A DNA stretch of 5,023 nt from an uncultured Prevotellaceae bacterium (GTDB lineage: Bacteria > Bacteroidota > Bacteroidia > Bacteroidales > Bacteroidaceae). The position numbers and the translations under genes are program-made. A model generated the notes under the pieces. It was not told the origin of the DNA. It saw only the letters and a list, made by a program, of their open reading frames with translations, and made no database searches. Below are positions 1 to 5,023 of the stretch, piece by piece. The DNA is taken from NCBI GenBank assembly GCA_946403615.1, contig CAMJAO010000179.1, forward strand, positions 1 through 5,023. The letters are read 5' to 3'. Each line of letters opens with the position of its first letter. The stretch's first letter is position 1.

Positions 1-1
1 C

Positions 2-778
2 GCGGAAATACTCACCGATAGCCGCACCTGCGAATGGTGCATAATACTGCATGGCAGCAGGGTCGGCAGCGGTAGCAGACACGACGATGGTATAAGGCAT
101 GGCACCGTGCTCTTTGAGGTTTTGCACGAGCGCTGCTACGGTCGAAGCCTTCTGACCTATAGCGACATAGATACAATAGACTGGTTTACCAGCCTCATAG
201 AAACTCTTCTGGTTGATGATGGCGTCGACAGCGATAGCCGTTTTACCGGTCTGACGGTCGCCGATGATCAATTCACGCTGTCCTCGTCCGATCGGAATCA
301 TGGAGTCAACAGCCTTAAGTCCCGTCTGCAGGGGTTCCTTCACAGGCTGTCTGAAGATGACACCAGGTGCTTTTCTGTCGAGGGGCATCTCGAATGCATC
401 AGAGAGGTCGATGTCACCCTTACCGTCGATGGGTTGTCCGAGCGGATTGATGACACGTCCGAGCATATTGTCATTGACTCGAATAGAAGCGATACGCTTT
501 GTTCTCTTGACAACCATACCCTCTTTGATGCCTGAGGTAGTGCCGAGCAAGATACAACCGACATTGTCCTCCTCGAGGTTCATGACGATAGCCATTGTGC
601 CGTTTTCGAACTCGAGCAATTCGTTGGCCTCAGCGTTTTTGAGTCCGTAGATACGTGCCACGCCATCACTGACCTGCAACACAGTACCTATCTCGTCAAA
701 TCGCTCAGCGTCATTGAGTCCTCTCAGTTGCTTCAACAGCACTTCAGATACTTCGCTTGGTTTTATTTTGTCTGACAT
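2..778 (-). CDS. atpA: F1Fo ATP synthase subunit alpha, 3'-truncated by window edge
   Basis: Non-catalytic nucleotide-binding subunit of the F1 head, alternating with beta in the alpha3beta3 ring on the cytoplasmic side of the membrane. The ATG at 776-778 opens a frame that stays open to the left edge, giving 259 visible residues of roughly 500-530 usual for the family. The order is an N-terminal beta-barrel (about residues 25-95, with VSDGVARIYGL), the conserved RKAPGV segment (135-140), and the Walker A loop GDRQTGKT at residues 173-180 (bases 239-262). IYVAIGQKAST and an end in GAAIGEYFR follow. Residues match E. coli AtpA closely around the P-loop. The Walker B region, the arginine finger and the C-terminal domain lie off the window. 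It is separated from atpH by an 88-nt A/T-rich leader with no clear Shine-Dalgarno sequence. A is found at -3, -6 and -12, as is common in Bacteroidota starts. Identification is very secure. Confidence 0.98.
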   Translation of the reverse strand, partial: MSDKIKPSEVSEVLLKQLRGLNDAERFDEIGTVLQVSDGVARIYGLKNAEANELLEFENGTMAIVMNLEEDNVGCILLGTTSGIKEGMVVKRTKRIASIRVNDNMLGRVINPLGQPIDGKGDIDLSDAFEMPLDRKAPGVIFRQPVKEPLQTGLKAVDSMIPIGRGQRELIIGDRQTGKTAIAVDAIINQKSFYEAGKPVYCIYVAIGQKASTVAALVQNLKEHGAMPYTIVVSATAADPAAMQYYAPFAGAAIGEYFR

Positions 779-866
779 TCTGATTAAAATTATAAAATTA
801 AAAATTAGAAGATGAATAGCATCCTTATATATCTGGTGAAGGCATATCGGGATGCGTGTTCAATCT
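779..866 (-). promoter_or_regulatory. atpH-atpA intergenic leader with hairpin and A/T-rich start region
   Basis: This 88-nt gap is one of only two long gaps in the operon. On the coding (minus) strand it holds an inverted repeat: GCATCC (850-855) pairs with GGATGC (819-824). An inner ATAT/ATAT pairing across a small internal loop could extend it. After the hairpin comes a stretch of nearly pure A and T up to the atpA start (779-818). No run of U directly follows the stem, so an intrinsic terminator is unlikely, and I find no convincing Bacteroidota -7 box (TAnnTTTG). The likely role is as a translation-initiation or mRNA-processing region for alpha. The repeat is seen; the role is inferred. 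Confidence 0.45.
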
Positions 867-1409
867 CTATTTCTTCAACTGTGTCAGGATATTCCGCAAT
901 TGGCTTTGTACGCTTGCATCCATCCTGTACGTATCATATTCGAGAATGAATCCCCCAATAATTTCGGGATCAATCTCCGTCTGAAACTCCACAGTGCCTT
1001 GAGTCCTGCTCTCCACCATCTGCTTCATTTTCTTCTCGGTATCGGGAGAAACGGGAGCAGCGGTGATGAGTTTTCCGCGGGTGATGTTCTTTTGTTTCCG
1101 GTAAAGCGTGATATACGCAGCCGCCATGAACTGAATGTCTTTCTCTCTGTCTCCTTCGAGCACGAGACGGATGAATCTGTCGGTTAAATCCGACACATCA
1201 CCTCCCGCCGCTGTTTTGAGAAGTTTGAATTTGTTTTCTTTGTCGAGCATCGGGTTATCAATGGCAGCTCTGAGTTGTGGCACCTGAATGTATGCCGCTC
1301 CCAGTGATTGCATCTCTTGATAAACCTTCTGTTCACATTTTTGTTCAGTAGCGCTTTTGAGCAAAGCCCTCGCATATCTGACCGATATTACACCTAAATC
1401 CATAGGCAT
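867..1409 (-). CDS. atpH: F1Fo ATP synthase subunit delta
   Basis: Delta (OSCP homologue) sits on top of the F1 head and ties it to the subunit b stator stalk. The 180-residue length fits the family (about 175-185). The N-terminal helical domain begins with the family signature ISVRYARALLKSA (residues 8-20). The C-terminal domain carries EFQTEIDPEIIGGFILEYD (141-159), followed by MDASVQSQLRNILTQL, which matches the usual end of delta subunits. The ATG at 1407-1409 overlaps the atpF stop by one base (TGATG), suggesting translational coupling. A second ATG at 1401-1403 (Met3) would give MDLGVIS, which looks more like the start usual for relatives, so the true start may be two codons downstream. 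The stop is TAG at 867-869. Identification is secure; only the start is uncertain. Confidence 0.95.
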   Translation of the reverse strand: MPMDLGVISVRYARALLKSATEQKCEQKVYQEMQSLGAAYIQVPQLRAAIDNPMLDKENKFKLLKTAAGGDVSDLTDRFIRLVLEGDREKDIQFMAAAYITLYRKQKNITRGKLITAAPVSPDTEKKMKQMVESRTQGTVEFQTEIDPEIIGGFILEYDTYRMDASVQSQLRNILTQLKK

Positions 1410-1918
1410 CAGTTTTTATTGTCTTTACCTATTGCGACATCGTCCAGCAGTCTTTCGATCATATCCATCTGTTTCTGCTCAGAATCGAGATTCTGCCGCA
1501 GTATTTTTTCGGCGATTAGAACGGAGAGTTCAGCCACTTGTGCACGGATATCGCGGATAGCGTTTTGCTTTTCGCTCTCTATTTCGGCTTTAGCCTCGTT
1601 GAGCAGCCGAGCGCTTTCGCCCCTTGCTTTCTCCTGTGCCTTTTCTACAATGGCGTCGCGGGTCTCGGCAGCCTCTTTGAGTATTTGGGCCTGCCTTTCT
1701 CTCGCCTCTTGCAGGATGGATTCACCTTCTTTCTGGATATTGGCGAGTCTCTCATTAGCCTCGTGGGCTTTTCTGAGGCTCTCGTCGATATAATCCTTCC
1801 TCCCGTTCACCATTTTAATAATGGCGGGGAACCCCCACTTCCACAGTACAAACAGTACGATGAGGAAGACGACGGTCATCCAGAAGAGTAAACCGAAATC
1901 AGGAGTTATTAACGACAT
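1409..1918 (-). CDS. atpF: F1Fo ATP synthase subunit b
   Basis: Peripheral stalk subunit, anchored in the inner membrane and working as a dimer that holds the alpha3beta3 head still against the rotating c-ring. The 169 residues begin with a short periplasmic tail (MSLITPDFG) and one membrane helix (about residues 9-29, rich in F, V, L and W). A long, highly charged, Ala/Glu/Lys/Arg-rich coiled coil follows (about 38-145), containing the conserved LSVLIAEKILRQNLD (131-145) near the delta-binding end. Length is close to E. coli AtpF (156). Only one b gene is present in the window and there is no b' partner, so a homodimer is expected. It starts 15 nt after the atpE stop and overlaps atpH by one base. 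No Shine-Dalgarno sequence is evident in the short gap. Confidence 0.97.
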   Translation of the reverse strand: MSLITPDFGLLFWMTVVFLIVLFVLWKWGFPAIIKMVNGRKDYIDESLRKAHEANERLANIQKEGESILQEARERQAQILKEAAETRDAIVEKAQEKARGESARLLNEAKAEIESEKQNAIRDIRAQVAELSVLIAEKILRQNLDSEQKQMDMIERLLDDVAIGKDNKN

Positions 1919-1933
1919 AATCTGCTGGTGAAA

Positions 1934-2176
1934 TTATACGAAGAGGGCGAGCAGCGCGATAATAACGGCGAAGAAGGCCACACCCTCGACGAGGGCAGCG
2001 GCGATAATCATACTTGAACGCAGGTCGCCCATTTTTTCGGGCTGGCGAGCCATGGCATCCATAGCGTTACCGCCAATACGTCCAATACCAATACCTGCTC
2101 CAATAGCAGCCAAACTACCGCCGATAGCGGCACCTAATTTTGCGAGGCCGTCAGCGGCCAATAAAATTGATAACAT
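1934..2176 (-). CDS. atpE: F1Fo ATP synthase subunit c (rotor ring proteolipid)
   Basis: Forms the membrane c-ring whose turning carries ions past subunit a. At 80 residues it has the normal size (E. coli 79). It is a two-helix hairpin: helix 1 (about residues 12-42) carries the glycine zipper GAGIGIG (26-32), the polar loop carries ARQPEKMGD (43-51), and helix 2 (about 54-79) carries the ion-carrying carboxylate Glu64 in ALVEGVAFF (bases 1985-1987). The positions that bind Na+ in Ilyobacter tartaricus c (a Gln in helix 1, a Ser/Thr directly after the Glu) appear as Ile31 and Gly65, so H+ coupling is the better guess. It starts after a 96-nt structured leader. A is found at -3 to -8 and -12 to -15, with no Shine-Dalgarno sequence, which fits Bacteroidota initiation. 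Confidence 0.98.
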   Translation of the reverse strand: MLSILLAADGLAKLGAAIGGSLAAIGAGIGIGRIGGNAMDAMARQPEKMGDLRSSMIIAAALVEGVAFFAVIIALLALFV

Positions 2177-2272
2177 AGTTTTTTGAGTTTTAAGTTATTG
2201 ATTAATGAATTATTATTTTGTTGAGGGTAGAGGGTTCAGGTTTAGTGTTCTAACTGTGCCCTCCACTTGAGG
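2177..2272 (-). promoter_or_regulatory. atpB-atpE intergenic leader with 12-bp interrupted hairpin and A/T-rich start region
   Basis: This is the longest non-coding stretch in the window. On the coding strand, bases 2263 to 2230 fold as GAGGG / CCCUC (5 bp), a 2x2 internal loop (CA/AA), CAG / CUG (3 bp), a two-base bulge, and UUAG / CUAA (4 bp) closed by AACA. No U-run follows, so it does not look like a terminator. Instead an unstructured A/U-rich stretch (2177-2221) leads into the atpE ATG. In E. coli the atpE leader holds a translational enhancer that supports the high c-subunit demand, and this region sits in the same place. The pairing is seen by eye; the function is inferred from position. 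Confidence 0.55.
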
Positions 2273-3400
2273 TTATGCTTTTTCAACGGCGTGCTCCTCT
2301 TTTACATGTGCGAGCGAGATGAACACAGCACTGAGCATAGTGAAGACGAGGGCCTGGATGAAGCAGACCAACAGTTCAAGCAGCATCATGAACACGCTCA
2401 TGGCAACACTGACGGCAGTCATGGCTGTGCCGGCGATGGCATTGATGGCGAACATGATGAATATGATACACGTAAGCGAAATGGCGATAGCATGACCAGC
2501 CATCATATTGGCAAAAAGTCGGATCATCAGCGCCAACGGTTTCGTGAAGATGCTGAAGAACTCGATGAACGGCATGAGGGGCACGGGCACCTTGAGCCAT
2601 GTGGGTACATGCGGCCAGAAGATGTCTTTCCAGTAAGCCTTCGTACCCGTAACATTGGTGATGATGAACGTGCAAAGCGCCAAAAGGAACGTAAACGTGA
2701 TATTGCCTGTGAGGTTTCCTCCTCCGGGCGGGAACGGAACCACACCCATAAGATTTGCCACAAAGATGAAGAAGAAACACGTGAGAAGATAAGGCGCATA
2801 CTTATCGGCCTCCTTTCCAAGGGAGGGTTTGATGACATCGTCGTAGATGTACATGACAAACATGTGCACCAATCCGGTGAACCCTTTCGGAGCGGGGTCA
2901 TCGACCTTGTGTTTCTTACACCATCTGGCAGGAATGAGGATACATAAGATGAGAATGATGGCGTCGATAAAGAGGACCATCACCGTTTTAGTGATGGAGA
3001 AATCGAGCGTCACCTTTTTCGCCTCACCATTGACCACCTCATATATTTTATTGTCGTCTTTTACCGACGACACATAGAGGTTGAGATTGGTGTCAGGCTG
3101 TCCATTCTCATCGAGCGCCCATCTTCTTCCCTGTTCATCCTCATGGTGCGAGAATTTTGAACTGCAGAAGAAATGCCATCCCGTAGAGGTCTTGACGATG
3201 ACCGGCAAATTGATAACGATGGGTTTTCCACCGATATCAGCGATATGCCAGGAATAGGCGTCTTTGATATGTCCCCACAGTACTTCTTGCAAGTCGATGC
3301 CCTTCTTCTCGCCGTCATGGTGGTTGTCATCCTGTGCGACAGCCGGCAGCAAGCAGAGTGTAAGCATCATCAAGCAGAAGAGATGTCTGAGATATTTCAT
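2273..3400 (-). CDS. atpB: F1Fo ATP synthase subunit a, with signal peptide and periplasmic extension
   Basis: Membrane stator subunit that forms the two proton half-channels against the c-ring. At 375 residues it is about 100 longer than E. coli AtpB (271). Residues 1-22 look like a Sec signal peptide (MKYLRH, then a Leu/Cys/Met core, then PAVA before QDD). Residues about 36-52 (QEVLWGHIKDAYSWH) resemble the usual N-terminus of subunit a, and about 53-133 are an extra hydrophilic segment expected in the periplasm. The hydrophobic core starts near residue 136, with further helices near 203-222, 231-250 and 282-365. The essential channel arginine is Arg294 in MIRLFANMMAGH (bases 2519-2521), with Asn298 and Gln349 also conserved. 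The E. coli Glu219/His245 pair appears swapped as His303/Glu342. The ATG overlaps the stop of the upstream gene by one base (TAATG). The stop is TAA at 2273-2275. Confidence 0.97.
   Translation of the reverse strand: MKYLRHLFCLMMLTLCLLPAVAQDDNHHDGEKKGIDLQEVLWGHIKDAYSWHIADIGGKPIVINLPVIVKTSTGWHFFCSSKFSHHEDEQGRRWALDENGQPDTNLNLYVSSVKDDNKIYEVVNGEAKKVTLDFSITKTVMVLFIDAIILILCILIPARWCKKHKVDDPAPKGFTGLVHMFVMYIYDDVIKPSLGKEADKYAPYLLTCFFFIFVANLMGVVPFPPGGGNLTGNITFTFLLALCTFIITNVTGTKAYWKDIFWPHVPTWLKVPVPLMPFIEFFSIFTKPLALMIRLFANMMAGHAIAISLTCIIFIMFAINAIAGTAMTAVSVAMSVFMMLLELLVCFIQALVFTMLSAVFISLAHVKEEHAVEKA
3335..3400 (-). other. Predicted signal peptide region of subunit a
   Basis: This codes for residues 1-22 of AtpB. 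It has a short basic n-region (Lys2, Arg5, His6), a hydrophobic core (LFCLMMLTLCLLP), and a small-residue AVA site before Gln23, which fits signal peptidase I. A lipobox is not clear: Cys9 and Cys16 lie inside the core, not after a cleavage motif. Cleavage would expose a new N-terminus in the periplasm, which agrees with the known periplasmic N-terminus of subunit a. Confidence 0.7.
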
Positions 3401-3825
3401 TATTGTTGTTTTTTATATTTTTTTTCTAACCGAGCGAAGAAAACGCTGTCGAAAACAAGAGTGACGAAATAGAATATGAAGAAAATGATGATGAACTCCC
3501 TGATTTGTTCTTTCTGTCTGACGACGAGGCAATAAGCCAAGACGACGAGCGCAGCGATAATCATTCTCAGGGCCGGAGCGGCAAGGTAGAACTTTGTGAT
3601 GGTTTTCGGGGCCGATAAAGCGACCGCCCTCCAAGCCACTCCGTAGGCAATGCTCAAGACCAGTGATGTGACAGCACTGATTATCAGGGGAGTCAACATC
3701 GACGGTCTGTAGATGAGATTCATCACCAGCAATCCGACAAGCGTAAGCCCCGCCACTATCCACAAAGAGTATTTGTAGTAGTTTTTTGCCGTCCGCTTGA
3801 CCACTCCTTTATCTAAGGTATTCAT
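3400..3825 (-). CDS. AtpI-like four-helix membrane protein of the ATP synthase operon
   Basis: This 141-residue protein has a basic cytoplasmic N-terminus (KGVVKRTAKNYYKYS), four likely membrane helices (about 19-38, 44-68, 79-102, 109-131) and a Lys-rich C-terminal tail (LEKKYKKQQ). Notable residues are Arg87 inside helix 3 (FYLAAPALRMII) and Asp126 inside helix 4 (VFDSVFF), charged positions that could pair. No catalytic motif is visible. It overlaps atpC by 4 nt (ATGA) and atpB by 1 nt (TAATG), so it is translationally locked into the operon. The place directly before atpB is where atpI lies in the classical order. AtpI proteins are known to help c-ring assembly and/or ion (Mg2+) supply. 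I infer an AtpI/ATP-synt_I relative from position, size and topology, because sequence likeness to E. coli AtpI is weak by eye. It could instead be a lineage-specific Fo assembly factor. Confidence 0.8.
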   Translation of the reverse strand: MNTLDKGVVKRTAKNYYKYSLWIVAGLTLVGLLVMNLIYRPSMLTPLIISAVTSLVLSIAYGVAWRAVALSAPKTITKFYLAAPALRMIIAALVVLAYCLVVRQKEQIREFIIIFFIFYFVTLVFDSVFFARLEKKYKKQQ

Positions 3826-4073
3826 TGCTGTTCTTCTATTTCCACGCAGAGCGACACCTTGTTTTTCAACACCTCGACGAAACCACCCAGGACCATGAGT
3901 TGCACTTTTCCCTCTTTTGTAGCATACTCCACCTTTCCTGGTTGGAGTGAAGAGATGATGGGCGCATGGTCATTGAGTATTTCGAAACTGCCGAGAGTGC
4001 CAGGCACGAGTACGCTTTCCACTTCTCCATCGAAGACGATTTTCTCTGGAGAGACGATTTTCAATCTCAACAT
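3822..4073 (-). CDS. atpC: F1Fo ATP synthase subunit epsilon, short form without C-terminal helices
   Basis: Central-stalk subunit that links gamma to the c-ring. The 83 residues comprise only the N-terminal beta-sandwich. KIVSPEKIVFDGEVESVLVPGTLG (with the family signature SPE...F.GE...V..PG..G) is followed by FEILNDHAPIISSLQPG (residues 30-46) and a final strand region with GGFVEV (63-68). The roughly 50-residue C-terminal helical hairpin found in E. coli and Bacillus epsilon is absent. The gene ends cleanly in TGA and overlaps the next gene by 4 nt, so this is a natural short form and not a broken gene. It starts 5 nt after the atpD stop. Because the missing hairpin is the inhibitory arm in other bacteria, this enzyme should not be braked by epsilon in that way. 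Confidence 0.96.
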   Translation of the reverse strand: MLRLKIVSPEKIVFDGEVESVLVPGTLGSFEILNDHAPIISSLQPGKVEYATKEGKVQLMVLGGFVEVLKNKVSLCVEIEEQQ

Positions 4074-4078
4074 ACGCT

Positions 4079-5023
4079 TTAACCTTTAGCCTGTTCGAGC
4101 AGTTTCTTACCTTTAGCGATAGCATCGTCGATGGTACCGACATTGAGGAATGCCTGTTCAGGCAGGTAATCCACCTCACCGTCGAGAATCTTGTTGAATC
4201 CCTTGATGGTATCTTCGATGGAGACCATGACACCGGGCACGCCGGTGAACTGCTCAGCGACTGAGAACGGCTGTGAGAGGAAACGCTGCACACGACGTGC
4301 ACGGTTCACAGTCAGTTTGTCCTCGTCAGAGAGTTCATCCATACCGAGGATGGCGATGATATCTTGCAACTCATTGTAGCGTTGCAGAATCTGAATCACT
4401 CTCTGTGCGCAGTCATAGTGCTCTTTACCTACAATCAGCGGGTCGAGGATACGCGATGTGGAACCTAACGGGTCAACGGCGGGATAAATACCAAGTTCGG
4501 TGATTTTACGCGAAAGCACGGTTGTAGCGTCGAGGTGGGTAAAGGTCGTAGCCGGAGCCGGGTCGGTAAGGTCGTCGGCCGGGACATACACAGCCTGCAC
4601 AGATGTGATAGAGCCTTTTTTCGTAGAAGTGATACGCTCCTGCATGGCACCCATCTCAGAAGCCAATGTGGGCTGATAACCCACGGCGCTAGGCATACGT
4701 CCGAGCAATGCGGACACCTCAGAACCGGCCTGTGTGAAACGGAAGATGTTGTCGATGAAGAAAAGGATATCAGCAGCAGCGCCGTCTTGTCCGCCATTGT
4801 CACGGAATGTCTCAGCGACGGTCAATCCTGAGAGAGCAACTGAAGCACGTGCGCCCGGCGGCTCGTTCATCTGTCCATATACGAGCGTTGCCTGACTCTT
4901 CTTGAGTTCCTCAGGGTCAACGAGCGAGAGATCCCATTTTCCCTCTTCCATGGCTTTCTGGAATTTCTCACCATATCTGACGACACCACTCTCAATCATC
5001 TCACGGATCAGGTCGTTACCCTC
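4079..5023 (-). CDS. atpD: F1Fo ATP synthase subunit beta, 5'-truncated by window edge
   Basis: Catalytic subunit of F1. The frame is open to the right edge, so the first in-window ATG (4997-4999) is internal. The codons before it read EGNDLIRE, the normal sequence after the P-loop. About 314 residues are present, and the N-terminal barrel and Walker A loop lie off the window. Counting from Met at 4999, visible parts are LVYGQMNEPPGARA (39-52), Walker B ILFFIDNIFRFTQAGSEVSA (78-97), the strongly conserved GRMPSAVGYQPTLASEMG (100-117), ITSVQAVYVPADDLTDPAPA (131-150), and the lever motif DELSDED (221-227, bases 4319-4339), the DELSEED equivalent. A segment of about 27 extra residues (about 11-37) precedes LVYGQ relative to E. 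coli beta. The stop is TAA at 4079-4081. As the first gene of this group, it probably lies near the operon promoter outside the window. Confidence 0.98.
   Translation of the reverse strand, partial: EGNDLIREMIESGVVRYGEKFQKAMEEGKWDLSLVDPEELKKSQATLVYGQMNEPPGARASVALSGLTVAETFRDNGGQDGAAADILFFIDNIFRFTQAGSEVSALLGRMPSAVGYQPTLASEMGAMQERITSTKKGSITSVQAVYVPADDLTDPAPATTFTHLDATTVLSRKITELGIYPAVDPLGSTSRILDPLIVGKEHYDCAQRVIQILQRYNELQDIIAILGMDELSDEDKLTVNRARRVQRFLSQPFSVAEQFTGVPGVMVSIEDTIKGFNKILDGEVDYLPEQAFLNVGTIDDAIAKGKKLLEQAKG

Noticed and set aside
107..535. Plus-strand open frame (142 codons) opposite atpA
   Set aside because: The minus-strand frame is unmistakable alpha subunit with a perfect Walker A loop. 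The plus-strand product is low in recognisable structure and is a shadow.
1419..1793. Plus-strand Ser/Ala/Leu-rich open frame opposite atpF
   Set aside because: Its composition is the complement of the Glu/Ala/Lys/Arg coiled-coil codons of subunit b. It has no start context or family signature.
2230..2263. Intrinsic terminator between atpB and atpE
   Set aside because: The hairpin is followed on the coding strand by UACCCUCAAC and not a U-run, and ending transcription here would remove the c, b, delta and alpha genes.
2267..2947. Long plus-strand open frame (226 codons) antisense to atpB, rich in His, Glu, Asp and Arg
   Set aside because: It is the mirror of a membrane gene: hydrophobic codons read on the other strand give charged residues. 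It has no domain, no sensible start region, and lies wholly inside a certain gene.
4079..4999. Complete beta gene starting at the ATG at 4997-4999
   Set aside because: Upstream codons to the window edge continue the conserved EGNDLIRE sequence, and the P-loop domain would be missing. This ATG is internal and the gene is cut by the window.
1..5023. Mobile element, CRISPR array, defence system or horizontally acquired island
   Set aside because: Every stretch over 100 bases is accounted for by ATP synthase genes. No direct repeat arrays, transposase motifs, tRNA or attachment sites were seen.

Overview
The window is the main part of an F1Fo ATP synthase operon, all on the minus strand. Reading right to left (5'->3' for the genes), the order is atpD (beta, 5' end cut off by the window), atpC (epsilon), a four-helix membrane protein in the atpI position, atpB (a), atpE (c), atpF (b), atpH (delta) and atpA (alpha, 3' end cut off). 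atpG (gamma) is absent and would be expected just past the left edge.

The organism is most likely a member of Bacteroidota, order Bacteroidales, and plausibly Prevotellaceae. This rests on the D-C-I-B-E-F-H-A order, in which beta and epsilon precede the Fo genes instead of following gamma. It also rests on a subunit a with a signal peptide and a periplasmic extension, a short epsilon, an extra segment in beta, and A/T-rich start regions without Shine-Dalgarno sequences. The genus call is only an inference.

Layout: 4079-5023 beta; 3822-4073 epsilon; 3400-3825 AtpI-like; 2273-3400 subunit a; 2177-2272 intergenic leader with a hairpin; 1934-2176 subunit c; 1409-1918 subunit b; 867-1409 delta; 779-866 intergenic leader with a hairpin; 2-778 alpha. 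Most junctions are tight or overlapping (4-nt ATGA between atpC and the AtpI-like gene, 1-nt TAATG before atpB, 1-nt TGATG before atpH). The only two long gaps precede atpE and atpA, whose products are needed in several copies per complex. No promoter or terminator for the operon is visible, so both probably lie outside the window.

Together the genes encode the membrane proton channel and rotor (a, c), the stator (b, delta), and most of the catalytic head (alpha, beta) with its epsilon stalk subunit. I see no mobile element, CRISPR array, RNA gene or foreign-looking insert. There is no exotic new system here. The points worth a second look are the lineage-specific departures from the E. coli enzyme and the two structured leaders.
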